From Clostridiales bacterium (GTDB lineage Bacteria > Bacillota_A > Clostridia > Oscillospirales > Oscillospiraceae): a stretch of 21,512 nt of DNA. The stretch lies in the NCBI GenBank assembly GCA_014799485.1, contig JAAVHY010000046.1, positions 1-21,512 of the forward strand. The letters are read 5' to 3'. The notes below the pieces were generated by a model. The model did not search any database. It was not told the DNA's origin and worked only from the letters and a program-made list of their open reading frames with translations. This document shows positions 1 through 7,057 of this stretch, piece by piece. The first letter of the stretch is position 1; the number at the start of each line of letters is the position of its first letter. Both the position numbers and the translations under genes were made by a program.

Positions 1-914
1 CAGGACACCGCCCCGGCGTAGGAGGCGTTGGCGGCCACATCGGAGAAGCTGGCCTCCTCCGCGGCCTTTTTCTCGCCCAGGGCCTTCCAGATATACTGCA
101 CGGCCTGGGCGCGGGTGCAGGGGGCGTCTGGGTGGAAGGAATCATCGATTATTTCCTGGTCATAGGCCCAGTTGGCGGCGGGGGCATAGTCGCCGGCCAG
201 GTCGGAGAAGGCCGTGTTGTCGCTGGGGGGCCTATCCTCCGCCCGCCACAGCATGGTGAGGATTTGAATCTGGGTGCAGTCCACGTTGGGGGCAAAGGTG
301 GTGCTGCCGCCGTAGCCGTTGGTGATGCCCTTCTGGGCGGCCCAGGCCACCTCCGTCTCAAACCAGCTGGGCACATCGGTGAAGGCGGGGGCGGGAGCGG
401 GGGCGGCGGGGACAGGAACGGTGGGGATAATCGTATCCTCCGGGTAGCGGGTGATGACGTAGTCGGCGGCCAAGACCTCCGCGGCAGTCAGTTGGCGGCC
501 CCAATGTACGGAGTAGTTGTAATTCCCCTCCGTAATTACCACATGGTCCCCATGGACTTCCAACACGATCACGCTGTGGGTGTCATTGTCGAGACGCAGG
601 ATATCGCCTACCTGTACATCCGAAAAGGCGAATTGCGTCAGCCTTCTGGCGGGGAGGCTGCCAAAAGCGGCGTCGCTCAGCATAAAGGCAAAGCCCGCGC
701 AGCCGTAGCCGCCCGAATAAAGCCCGCCGTGCCAGGCGTAGTAATTGCTGTTTGACCAGGACGTGCCCTCTGGGTATTGCGCCTTCAAGGCGATCATGGC
801 CTGGTAGGCCTGCTGCGGGGTCGGCGCGGCTTCGGCCGCGCTCGCTTTCACCTGAGACGCGAGCCCAATACACAGGACCAATGCCAAGAGCATAGATAAG
901 AACCGTTTTTTCAT
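1..914 (-). CDS. Secreted NlpC/CHAP-like cysteine peptidase domain protein with S-layer homology repeats (3' end outside window)
   Basis: The gene starts at ATG 914 behind GGAGA and runs off the left edge; 304 residues are visible with no stop. Residues 1-27 form a signal peptide (KKR, a hydrophobic core, then an Ala-rich cleavage region). Residues 35-157 resemble a papain-like amidase or CHAP fold: a Gly-rich GYGCAGFAF with candidate nucleophile Cys72, a DTHSV block with His113, and a polar EGNYN near 129-133. A Pro/Ala linker (about 164-177) leads to SLH repeats: FTDVPSWF from 178, FSDLAGDY, and a third beginning FSDVAAN at the edge. SLH repeats usually bind secondary cell-wall polymer, so the product is probably a surface-anchored hydrolase acting on peptidoglycan or another envelope amide. 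The substrate cannot be read from the sequence, and the domain could be non-catalytic. It is transcribed from its own strong promoter. Confidence 0.8.
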   Translation of the reverse strand, partial: MKKRFLSMLLALVLCIGLASQVKASAAEAAPTPQQAYQAMIALKAQYPEGTSWSNSNYYAWHGGLYSGGYGCAGFAFMLSDAAFGSLPARRLTQFAFSDVQVGDILRLDNDTHSVIVLEVHGDHVVITEGNYNYSVHWGRQLTAAEVLAADYVITRYPEDTIIPTVPVPAAPAPAPAFTDVPSWFETEVAWAAQKGITNGYGGSTTFAPNVDCTQIQILTMLWRAEDRPPSDNTAFSDLAGDYAPAANWAYDQEIIDDSFHPDAPCTRAQAVQYIWKALGEKKAAEEASFSDVAANASYAGAVS

Positions 915-980
915 GTTTTGTCTCCTTCCGATTGGGGCAGGGGGCCCCATTGACGCGGCAACTGCAACGAAATCCTCAAA

Positions 981-1009
981 ATTATATCACATTATCTTTC
1001 AAATGTAAA
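981..1009 (-). promoter_or_regulatory. Sigma-A-type promoter for the SLH protein gene
   Basis: On the minus strand TTTACA (1009-1004) and TATAAT (986-981) are separated by exactly 17 bases. The start codon lies about 65 bases downstream. The leader contains a small hairpin (TGGGGC/GCCCCA, 933-949). This is among the best matches to the vegetative consensus in the window. Confidence 0.75.
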
Positions 1010-1025
1010 GAGGGGATACGCCGGC

Positions 1026-1060
1026 AAAAAGCAGGGCCCCCGTCACAGCAGGGGCCCTGC
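1026..1060 (-). terminator. Rho-independent terminator after the 153-residue hypothetical gene
   Basis: A perfect 10-bp stem GCAGGGCCCC/GGGGCCCTGC (1031-1040 and 1051-1060) with a 10-base loop is followed on the minus strand by five T. It lies just after the stop codon of the upstream minus-strand gene and separates it from the SLH gene's promoter. Confidence 0.85.
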
Positions 1061-1065
1061 CTTGT

Positions 1066-1527
1066 CTACGTTCCCTCGGCCAGCCGTCCCAGCAGCAGCG
1101 CGGCCCCCGCCTGGGCCAGCAGCAGGTCGGGGGAGCCGCCGTCGTAGGGGAGGATCAGCTCCTGGCGGTCCACGGCCCGGCCGTCCAGGGAGACGAACTC
1201 CCGCTGTACCGCGACCGAGGCCCGCTGTCCGTCCAGGCTGGACAGGGTGAGGGTGTTCCGGCTGGACACGCCGTAGCTGAGCACCGTGCCGGCGGGCAGG
1301 GCCCGGGTGAGGGCGGAGCGCCCGCCGGGGAGCAGGGCGGTGCGGCAGTTGAGGGCCCCGGCCCCCGCCCAGCCGGTGGCCCCGGGGGACACGACGAGCA
1401 GATCCAGGGCCAGCCCCGCCAGCAGCGCCGGGTGGCGGCAGGCCCGCACCAGGGCCAACCCCTCGGCCAGCCGCCCTACCCGCTCCGCCAGTCCCTCGTC
1501 ACGATCCCACACGCCGATCTGCCACAT
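1066..1527 (-). CDS. Conserved hypothetical protein, 153 residues
   Basis: I do not recognise a named family. The reading frame has a good GGGAGG site eight bases before ATG 1527, a terminator right after its stop and no better competing frame, so it is very likely real. The protein has a short N-terminal alpha/beta-like segment (WQIGVWDRDEG, then LDLLVVSPG) and a central stretch reading TVLSYGVSSRNTLTLSSL, followed by VAVQRE and RQELILP. There is no signal peptide or membrane segment, so it is probably cytoplasmic. The N-terminus vaguely resembles a receiver-like fold, but no acidic phosphorylation pocket is visible. It lies 57 bases after the BrkB-family gene on the same strand and shares its terminator, so the two are probably co-transcribed. 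Confidence 0.7.
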   Translation of the reverse strand: MWQIGVWDRDEGLAERVGRLAEGLALVRACRHPALLAGLALDLLVVSPGATGWAGAGALNCRTALLPGGRSALTRALPAGTVLSYGVSSRNTLTLSSLDGQRASVAVQREFVSLDGRAVDRQELILPYDGGSPDLLLAQAGAALLLGRLAEGT

Positions 1528-1584
1528 ACACCGCGCCTCCCTCTGTATGTACGCCGGGGGATAGTGTGCGCGGAACGCGGGATT

Positions 1585-2448
1585 TTATGCGGGGCCGCGC
1601 TTCCGGCGGTGGGTGAACAGCACGTAATTGACCACGTTGCCCATGATGAGGATGGTGCCGCACAGGTACAGCCACACCAGCATGATGATGACGGAGGCCA
1701 GCGAGCCGTAGATGAGGGAGTACCGGGTGGAATTGCCCATGAGCAGGGAGAAGATGACGGACGCGACAGCCAGCGCCGCCGACGCCGCCAGCGCCCCGGG
1801 CACCACCGGGGGCCGGGGCTTGTCCAGGGGGGCGGCGAACCGGTAGAGCAGCAGGATGAACAGGAACACCATGGCCAGCAGAAGGAGGTACTTTACCCAC
1901 TGCCAGGTGCCGAAGCGCTCCACCAGCCCCTCCAGGCGCAGCACCTGGCCCAGCAGGTGGAAGAACCAGTTGCCGGTGACCACCACCGCCAGGGACAGGT
2001 AGATGGTGGCCAGCAGGAGTACGGAGAACAGGATGCTGGCGACGAGCTGCCACAGCCCCCGGAAGGTGGCCCGGCCGTACAGCTCATGCATGATGTTCAT
2101 CAGCCCCCGCACGGCGGCGGAGGCGAACAGGATGGTGAGGAACGCGCCGGTGAGCAGCATGGCGGTGGACTGATTGGTGTCGATATAGGTCAGATAGTCC
2201 TGGAAAAGGGCCAGCACCCCTTCCGGCAGGAAGGGGTCGGCCTGATCCACCAGGGTGGACAGATCCAGGTGCAGTTCGTTGACGAAGGCGGAGATGCAGA
2301 TCATGATAGGGAAGAAGGTGAGGATGAGGAAATAGGCCAGCTCGGCGGCGGCCCGGCTGACACGCTTGGAAAAGTACACGTCCACCACGTCCGCCACGAA
2401 GCGGATGGGGGGGTGCGCGCGCAGCAGCTTGTCCAGCTTTTGTTTCAT
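1585..2448 (-). CDS. YihY/BrkB (UPF0761) family inner-membrane protein
   Basis: The protein has 287 residues, typical for the YihY/BrkB family of polytopic membrane proteins of uncertain function (once misassigned as RNase BN). The family pattern is clear: a basic N-terminus, SRAAAELAYFLILTFFPI at about residues 31-48 entering the first membrane span, further spans near 96-115, 133-155, 183-205 and 215-235, and the C-terminal YGSLASVIIMLVWLYLCG, ending in a basic HRRKRG tail. The start was placed at ATG 2448, behind AAGGGG, because the open frame upstream is only an antisense-like extension through gpr and because a promoter lies 32 bases before this ATG. It is separated from gpr by 113 bases. 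Substrate and role are unknown; some family members have been proposed as transporters. Confidence 0.9.
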   Translation of the reverse strand: MKQKLDKLLRAHPPIRFVADVVDVYFSKRVSRAAAELAYFLILTFFPIMICISAFVNELHLDLSTLVDQADPFLPEGVLALFQDYLTYIDTNQSTAMLLTGAFLTILFASAAVRGLMNIMHELYGRATFRGLWQLVASILFSVLLLATIYLSLAVVVTGNWFFHLLGQVLRLEGLVERFGTWQWVKYLLLLAMVFLFILLLYRFAAPLDKPRPPVVPGALAASAALAVASVIFSLLMGNSTRYSLIYGSLASVIIMLVWLYLCGTILIMGNVVNYVLFTHRRKRGPA

Positions 2449-2479
2449 AGGCTTGTCCCCTTCATCGTTCAATGGGGAA

Positions 2480-2508
2480 AGTATACCAGAAAGCAAGGGC
2501 ACAGGCAA
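2480..2508 (-). promoter_or_regulatory. Promoter for the BrkB-family gene
   Basis: On the minus strand TTGCCT (2508-2503), a 17-base spacer and TATACT (2485-2480) precede the ATG at 2448. It suggests that the BrkB gene is expressed independently of the sporulation gene gpr upstream. Confidence 0.65.
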
Positions 2509-2561
2509 CCAAAAAGAAGGTCGAAATAAAGAAATGCGCGGCTCACGGCGGCTCAGCGCTG

Positions 2562-3458
2562 CTATGCCAGCAGCAGATCCAGATCCTCCACCGTCAGCGA
2601 CGGGTTGAGGGCGCGGCTGACGGCGTAGCCCAGCAGCTTGCCCAGGTCCGCCACCCGCTGGTCCACTTCCCGGGGGGTGACAAAAAAGCTGTCCCCCTGG
2701 GGCAGATCGCCCCGGTCCCAACCGGTCCGGCCCGCCTGCTCCAGCAGGTCCAGGGCCAGGGTAGCGCCGTCCACCACCGTGGGCACCCCCACGGTGAACA
2801 CCGGCACGCCCAGGCCCTCCCGGTCCAGGGGGTGGCGGTGGTTGCCCACCCCGGAGCCGGGGATGACCCCGGTGTCGGACAGCTGCACCGTGCGGCACAG
2901 CCGGTCCAGGGAGCGGGAGGCCAGGGCGTCCACCACGATCACGCAGGACGGCTTGAGCCGCTTGACGAGGGCCTCGGCCACCAGGCTGCTCTCCATCCCG
3001 GTGGAGGCCAGCACCCCCGGCGCGGCGGCGGCCACGGGCCGCAGAGAGCCGAAATGCTCAGGCACCTGCTCCACCAGATGGCGGGTGACCAGCAGGTGGT
3101 CCACCGTCAGCGGGCCCACCAGGTCGGGGGTCACCGCCCGGTTGCCCAGGCCGATGACCAGGGCCGGGCCGTCCTGGGGCAGCAGGGGGCGCAGGCAGCC
3201 GGACACCGCCGCCACCGCCCGGGCGAAGGCCCCCTCCTCCCGGCGGAGCAGGCCGTCCAGCTCAACGGTGATATACACCCCCTGGGGTTTGCCCAGGGCC
3301 TGGGCCCCCTCGGGGCTGGAAATGGTCACGGTGGTCACCTGGAAGCCCTCTCGGGCCCCCTCCTCCGCCCGGACGCCGGCGAGGGCCGCGGCGTCCCGCG
3401 CCCCCTCCCGCCAGAGCTGATGGGCCTCTACGGCCAGGTCGGTGCGTCGCTGTGTCAT
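2562..3458 (-). CDS. gpr: GPR endopeptidase, spore germination protease
   Basis: GPR (family A25) degrades small acid-soluble spore proteins during germination. It is made as a zymogen in the forespore and self-cleaves. This 298-residue protein keeps the family landmarks: RTDLAVEA at residues 5-12, matching the SASP-like self-cleavage site but with an unusually short propeptide of about seven residues; VIGLGNRAVTPDLVGP with Asp112; and CVIVVDALASRS with Asp177. Those two Asp correspond in spacing to the catalytic pair Asp127/Asp193 of Bacillus megaterium GPR. TVELDG near 65 and GVGNHR near 203 are also family-like. The start is ATG 3458 with AAAGGGG upstream. No convincing forespore (sigma-G) promoter could be identified. 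It lies divergent to rpsT, as in Bacillus and many Clostridia. It is a good marker that the host forms endospores. Confidence 0.95.
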   Translation of the reverse strand: MTQRRTDLAVEAHQLWREGARDAAALAGVRAEEGAREGFQVTTVTISSPEGAQALGKPQGVYITVELDGLLRREEGAFARAVAAVSGCLRPLLPQDGPALVIGLGNRAVTPDLVGPLTVDHLLVTRHLVEQVPEHFGSLRPVAAAAPGVLASTGMESSLVAEALVKRLKPSCVIVVDALASRSLDRLCRTVQLSDTGVIPGSGVGNHRHPLDREGLGVPVFTVGVPTVVDGATLALDLLEQAGRTGWDRGDLPQGDSFFVTPREVDQRVADLGKLLGYAVSRALNPSLTVEDLDLLLA

Positions 3459-3591
3459 ATGGAAGTCCCCTTTCTTGTGCGCCGCGCCGGCGGCGACGGC
3501 CCGGGGGCCGCTAAATATTGTGGCCGGCAGGGGCGATCGCTCCTATTTTTTGCCGGGAGAAAGTTTCTATGCGAAAAAATGAAAATAAGTG

Positions 3592-3620
3592 TTGCAATTT
3601 TCTGCTTTTGATGTTAGAAT
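3592..3620 (+). promoter_or_regulatory. Promoter for rpsT
   Basis: TTGCAA (3592-3597) and TAGAAT (3615-3620) are 17 bases apart in an AT-rich stretch between gpr and rpsT. Transcription would start about 50 bases before the TTG start codon of rpsT. Confidence 0.7.
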
Positions 3621-3680
3621 ACATATCTGCGATGGGAAACCGCATTTATGAAATCAAAAATATCGGAGGAGGTGTTTGGT

Positions 3681-3944
3681 TTGCCCAATATCAAGTCTGC
3701 GAAGAAGCGCGTCCTGGTCAATGCGACGAAGGCCGCTCAGAACAAGGCGCAGAAGTCCGCCCTCAAGACCAACCTGAAGAAGTTTGAGGCCGCGGTGGCC
3801 GGCGGCAACCGCAGCGAGGCCGATGCCGCATATAAGGTAGCCGTCAAGGCCGTGGATCAGGCCGCCGCCAAGGGCCTGCTGCACAGCAACAACGCTGCCA
3901 ACAAGAAGAGCGCCATGACCCTGAAGCTGAACAAGCTGGCGTAA
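3681..3944 (+). CDS. rpsT: 30S ribosomal protein S20
   Basis: S20 binds 16S rRNA early in 30S assembly. The 87 residues are Ala/Lys-rich and helical, with the typical N-terminus PNIKSAKKR, a central KSALKTNLKKFEAAV and the C-terminal KGLLHSNNAANKKSAM. The start is TTG 3681: GGAGGAGG at 3665-3672 lies eight bases upstream and the resulting length is the usual one for S20. An ATG at 3648 in the same frame would add eleven unrelated residues and place the ribosome binding site inside the gene. A dedicated promoter precedes it and a strong terminator follows nine bases after the stop. Confidence 0.96.
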   Translation: MPNIKSAKKRVLVNATKAAQNKAQKSALKTNLKKFEAAVAGGNRSEADAAYKVAVKAVDQAAAKGLLHSNNAANKKSAMTLKLNKLA

Positions 3945-3953
3945 AGGCAATCT

Positions 3954-3986
3954 AAAAAACCGTCTGCCAGAAGCAGGCGGTTTTTT
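3954..3986 (+). terminator. Rho-independent terminator after rpsT
   Basis: The stem AAAAAACCGTCTGC / GCAGGCGGTTTTTT (one G-U pair) has a five-base loop and ends in six T. The flanking A and T runs mean it could work in both directions, but only rpsT runs into it. Confidence 0.88.
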
Positions 3987-4024
3987 CATTGGGGAGGAGT
4001 TCCCAGGGAAGGGAGGCGGACGCG

Positions 4025-4897
4025 ATGGGGCGCCGATTTGAACTGATAGAAGCGGCCGTATCCTGCGGCTCACCCACCCGGGGGAGCGAGGGGGCCTTTG
4101 ACGCGCTGGTACAAGCGGGGCTGGCCGGCCTGTTCGGGGACGCCGGACTCATGCCCATGGAAAAGCTGGCCCCCTGCGGGCGCTGGCCGGACGGCCTGCG
4201 CCACCTGGACACGGTGATGGAGGTATGCCGCCGCCTGCGGGCCAACACACTGGACGCGCTGGGACGGGGGAAGTACCCGGTGGTCATCGGGGGGGACCAC
4301 TCCTGCGCCATGGGCACCCTGGCGGCGCTGGGGGAGTTTTACCGCCCGGAAGACCTGGCGGTGGTGTACGTGGACGCCCACACCGACATCAACACGGAGC
4401 GGACCTCGGAGAGCGGCTGCATCCACGGCATGGACCTGGCGGCGGCCTGCGGGCTGTGCTGCGGCGAGCTGACGGTGGGCAGAAGCAAGGTGAACCTGCT
4501 GGGGGAGAACCTGCACTTCATCGGGGCCCGGAGCATCGACCCGCCGGAGTACGGCATCGTGGAGCGGGTGGGGGCCCATCTGCACACGGCGGACGAGGTG
4601 CGGCAGCGGGGGCTGGAGGCGGTGCTGGACGAGATGCTGCCCGCCCTGGCGGGGAAACACGTCCACATCAGCTTTGACGTGGACGTGCTGGACCCTTCGG
4701 AATTCACTGCCACCGGCTACAACATCCCGGATGGGCTGAGCGCCGCCCAGGTGGAGCGGATTCTGGGCGCGGTGCTGGACACCGGGCTGACCTGTTCCTT
4801 CGAGTGTGTGGAGTACAACCCCGCGATGGACCCGGATGGAAAGGACCTGGACGTCCTGATGGGCATCCTGCGGACGGTCCCGGACAAGCTGAGGTAA
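4025..4897 (+). CDS. Arginase-family ureohydrolase (probable arginase)
   Basis: The 290-residue protein belongs to the ureohydrolase superfamily, which uses a two-manganese centre to hydrolyse guanidino compounds. The metal ligands are in place: GGDHS (89-93), DAHTD (117-121) and SFDVDVLDP (216-224), with His134 in GCIHGMDLA and Glu263 in VEYNP. The HGM block followed by an Ala-rich helix and the VEYNP glutamate favour arginase (RocF-like, arginine to ornithine and urea) over agmatinase, but substrate cannot be fixed by eye. The start is ATG 4025 with GGGAGG seven bases upstream; a TTG at 3989 in the same frame lies directly after the rpsT terminator. No promoter was found between the rpsT terminator and this start, so it may depend on read-through. 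A terminator follows immediately. Confidence 0.88.
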   Translation: MGRRFELIEAAVSCGSPTRGSEGAFDALVQAGLAGLFGDAGLMPMEKLAPCGRWPDGLRHLDTVMEVCRRLRANTLDALGRGKYPVVIGGDHSCAMGTLAALGEFYRPEDLAVVYVDAHTDINTERTSESGCIHGMDLAAACGLCCGELTVGRSKVNLLGENLHFIGARSIDPPEYGIVERVGAHLHTADEVRQRGLEAVLDEMLPALAGKHVHISFDVDVLDPSEFTATGYNIPDGLSAAQVERILGAVLDTGLTCSFECVEYNPAMDPDGKDLDVLMGILRTVPDKLR

Positions 4898-4900
4898 AAA

Positions 4901-4933
4901 AGTTCCCCCTGCCGCCGGCAGGGGGAACTTTCT
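4901..4933 (+). terminator. Rho-independent terminator after the arginase gene
   Basis: A perfect 13-bp stem AGTTCCCCCTGCC/GGCAGGGGGAACT (4901-4913 and 4917-4929) closes on a three-base loop and ends in a short T tract. It starts three bases after the stop codon. Confidence 0.85.
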
Positions 4934-4937
4934 ATGT

Positions 4938-5076
4938 GCGAGGGATATGGAGCTTGCCCTAATGGGGCCCCCGCGAAAGCCCAGTCCACAAAGCGGACGG
5001 GTTTCGTGGGGAAACGAGAGGCAGGGGAATGAGCGAGCTTTCGCCGCAGGCGGAAGCGAGGGATATGGAGCTTGCC
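4938..5076 (+). repeat. Intergenic repeat element bounded by a 21-bp direct repeat
   Basis: The 21-base sequence beginning GCGAGGGATATGG and ending AGCTTGCC occurs at 4938-4958 and again, identical, at 5056-5076. Between them lie two hairpins. One runs about 4968-5011: CGAAAGCCC and GTCCAC pairing imperfectly with GCGGAC and GGGTTTCG. The other is at 5037-5057 (GCTTTCGCC/GGCGGAAGC, one mismatch). No plausible coding frame covers it. It sits between the convergent ends of the arginase gene and pta, where it could also end pta transcription. It may be a dispersed chromosomal repeat (REP- or MITE-like), which needs genome-wide comparison. Confidence 0.7.
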
Positions 5077-5081
5077 TCGAG

Positions 5082-6059
5082 TTAATCCGCCAGCGCGGCG
5101 GTGATGATGGCCATGGAGTAGACCTCCAGGGCGTTGCAGCCCCGGGACAGGTCGTTGATGGGGGCGTTCAGGCCCAGCAGGATGGGGCCGTAGGCGTCGA
5201 AATTACCCATGCGCTGGGCGATTTTGTAGCCGATGTTGCCGGAGGTGATGTCCGGGAAGATGAAGGTGTTGGCCTTGCCGGCCACGCTGGACTTGGGGGC
5301 CTTCAGCCGGCCAACGGTGGGGGACACGGCGGCGTCGAACTGGAACTCGCCGTCCACGGGGAAGTCCAGGTCCAGGGCCTGGAGCTTGCGGCAGGCGTTG
5401 CGCATCTTGTCCACGGAGGGGCCCTTGCCGGAGCCCATGGTAGAATAGCTCAGCATGGCGACCTTGGGGTCCGCGCCGAACCGGCGGGCGCACTGGGCGA
5501 CCTCCTGGGTGATCTCCACCAGGTCGTCCTCGCTGGGGTCGATGTTGATGGCGCAGTCGCCCATGGCCAGCACTTGGTTGCCGCCGGTGGCGAAGGGGCG
5601 CACCAGGATGAAGCAGGAGGACACGATGCTGTTGCCCGGCTTGGTCTTGACCAGCTGGAGGGCGGGGCGCACGGTGTCCGCGGTGGAGTAGGTGGCGCCG
5701 CCCAGCAGGCAGTCGGCCTCCTTCATGGCCACCAGCATGGTGCCGAAATAGTTGCCCTTCTGCAGGGCCTCGCGGCACTGCTCCTCGGTCATCTTCCCCT
5801 TGCGCAGCTCCACCATCTTGGCCACCATCTCGTCCATCTTGTCGTAGGTATGGGGCTGGAGGATGGTGACGCCCTTGACGTTGAGGCACTCCTCGTCCGC
5901 GACCTTATAGATCGTCTCAGGGTCGCCGATGAGGATGGGGGTCAGGAAGGTGCCGGACAGCAGGCGGGCGGCGGCCTCCAGGATACGCGGGTCCTCGCCT
6001 TCGGTAAACACGATCTTCTTCGGACTGTTCTTCAGCTTCTGGATCATCAATCTGAACAT
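5082..6059 (-). CDS. pta: Phosphate acetyltransferase
   Basis: Pta interconverts acetyl-CoA and acetyl phosphate, normally working with acetate kinase to make ATP and acetate in fermentation. The 325 residues match the short, single-domain Pta type. Family features are the N-terminal KIVFTEGEDPRILEAA, the central LLGGATYSTADTVRPALQLV, FATGGNQVLAMGDCAIN, the substrate-site region YSTMGSGKGPSVDKM, and the C-terminal SGNIGYKIAQRMGNFDAYGPILLGLNAP with NDLSRGC. The start is ATG 6059 with GGAGGG upstream. It stands alone with its own promoter; no acetate kinase gene is adjacent within the window. Its end faces the repeat element at 4938-5076. Confidence 0.96.
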   Translation of the reverse strand: MFRLMIQKLKNSPKKIVFTEGEDPRILEAAARLLSGTFLTPILIGDPETIYKVADEECLNVKGVTILQPHTYDKMDEMVAKMVELRKGKMTEEQCREALQKGNYFGTMLVAMKEADCLLGGATYSTADTVRPALQLVKTKPGNSIVSSCFILVRPFATGGNQVLAMGDCAINIDPSEDDLVEITQEVAQCARRFGADPKVAMLSYSTMGSGKGPSVDKMRNACRKLQALDLDFPVDGEFQFDAAVSPTVGRLKAPKSSVAGKANTFIFPDITSGNIGYKIAQRMGNFDAYGPILLGLNAPINDLSRGCNALEVYSMAIITAALAD

Positions 6060-6128
6060 GGGCAGTTTCCCTCCACTTTAGGCGGGCTGTGGCCCGCCGG
6101 TTATAGATTCTGAACGGTGTTCTCATAT

Positions 6129-6157
6129 AATTTAACACTGTCGGCGCTTTTTTTCAA
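6129..6157 (-). promoter_or_regulatory. Promoter for pta
   Basis: On the minus strand TTGAAA (6157-6152), a 17-base spacer and TAAATT (6134-6129) precede pta by about 70 bases. The -10 box is a moderate match (4 of 6). Confidence 0.5.
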
Positions 6158-6224
6158 GGGGGTATATGGGCAAAATAACAAAAAACATGGAGGATTTTTG
6201 ATTCCAAACTTGCGGGGGAAGCTC

Positions 6225-6253
6225 TTTACAAAACGTATTCTTCCCGCTATACT
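6225..6253 (+). promoter_or_regulatory. Promoter for the xre-MBOAT-lepA-nadE gene run
   Basis: TTTACA (6225-6230), a 17-base spacer and TATACT (6248-6253) lie about 100 bases before the XRE regulator. It is the only convincing promoter I see ahead of seven tightly packed genes, and it is divergent from the pta promoter. Confidence 0.65.
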
Positions 6254-6352
6254 ATACGTGCTGTGTTGTCGGAGCCGCCCGGACAAAAGGGGGGCGGGGC
6301 CGTCCGCGCGGCGACATCCCGCAAAGCAACAATAGGAAAGGGGGAGATCAGG

Positions 6353-7057
6353 ATGACAAACCCTGATTTCGCACGGACCCTCTCCCTGCTGCGGCAGGAG
6401 AAGGGTATTTCTCAGCGGCAGGCCGCCAAGACGCTGGGCATATCCCAGGCACTGCTTTCCCACTATGAGAATGGAGCGCGTGAGCCCGGCCTGATGTTTG
6501 TGGTCAAAGCCTGCGACTTTTATAATGTGTCCGCCGATTTTCTCTTGGGCCGCACCCTGAGCCGGGACGGCACCACCATCCTGGACGCGGACACCCTGTA
6601 CGACGTGTCCGACGAGCGGGACAACGTGCTGCAGGGGTCGGTGCTGGCCACCCTGTCCAAAAAGCTGGTGGTCAACTCGGTGGGGCTGCTGTTCGACCTG
6701 CTCAGCCGGGTGGGCAGCAAAAAAGCCATCCGGGCGGCGGCCAACTACCTGTCCACCACGGTATACATTCTGTTCCGCCACCTCCACCGGGCCAGCGGCA
6801 ATGAGAACGACGATTTCTTCAACGTCCCCAAGGAGTGGTTCTCCGCCGGGCTGCCCCGGGCGGACATGATCATGAGCGAGGCGGAGTATGTGGAGGCCCT
6901 GGCCAGCGTGGGTAAGGACGCCCGGTTCCCGGCCATGGACCACGACACCATGAAGGCGGCCTACCCGGGGACGTACCAATCCCTGCTTCAGATCGTCCAC
7001 ACCTGCGGCGAGCGGGTGAACGGCGAGATGGCCGGCCATTTGGACAACACCCGATGA
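6353..7057 (+). CDS. XRE-family transcriptional regulator
   Basis: The 234-residue protein opens with a Cro/C1-type helix-turn-helix at residues 5-67: FARTLSLLRQEKGISQRQAAKTLGISQ, then LLSHYENGAREP and YNVSADFLLGR, all classic positions. The remaining 165 residues form no domain I recognise; they look globular and soluble, with a stretch at about 100-145 that may be a dimer or ligand region. The start is ATG 6353 behind an AGGAAAGGGGG site; the frame stays open upstream but has no better start. Its stop overlaps the next ATG in ATGA (7054-7057), so it is translationally coupled to the acyltransferase gene and probably regulates this cassette or itself. The target sites are not identifiable here. 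Confidence 0.88.
   Translation: MTNPDFARTLSLLRQEKGISQRQAAKTLGISQALLSHYENGAREPGLMFVVKACDFYNVSADFLLGRTLSRDGTTILDADTLYDVSDERDNVLQGSVLATLSKKLVVNSVGLLFDLLSRVGSKKAIRAAANYLSTTVYILFRHLHRASGNENDDFFNVPKEWFSAGLPRADMIMSEAEYVEALASVGKDARFPAMDHDTMKAAYPGTYQSLLQIVHTCGERVNGEMAGHLDNTR

Noticed and set aside
3459..3591. Sigma-G promoter for gpr
   Set aside because: Partial matches to the forespore consensus are visible, but none has both boxes at the right spacing.
2472..3611. 379-codon open frame on plus opposite gpr
   Set aside because: gpr is certain on minus; the plus frame has no recognisable domain and a Gln/His/Gly-rich antisense composition.
4947..6113. 388-codon open frame on plus opposite pta
   Set aside because: It is antisense to an unmistakable phosphate acetyltransferase and shows the same low-complexity Gly/His/Leu composition.
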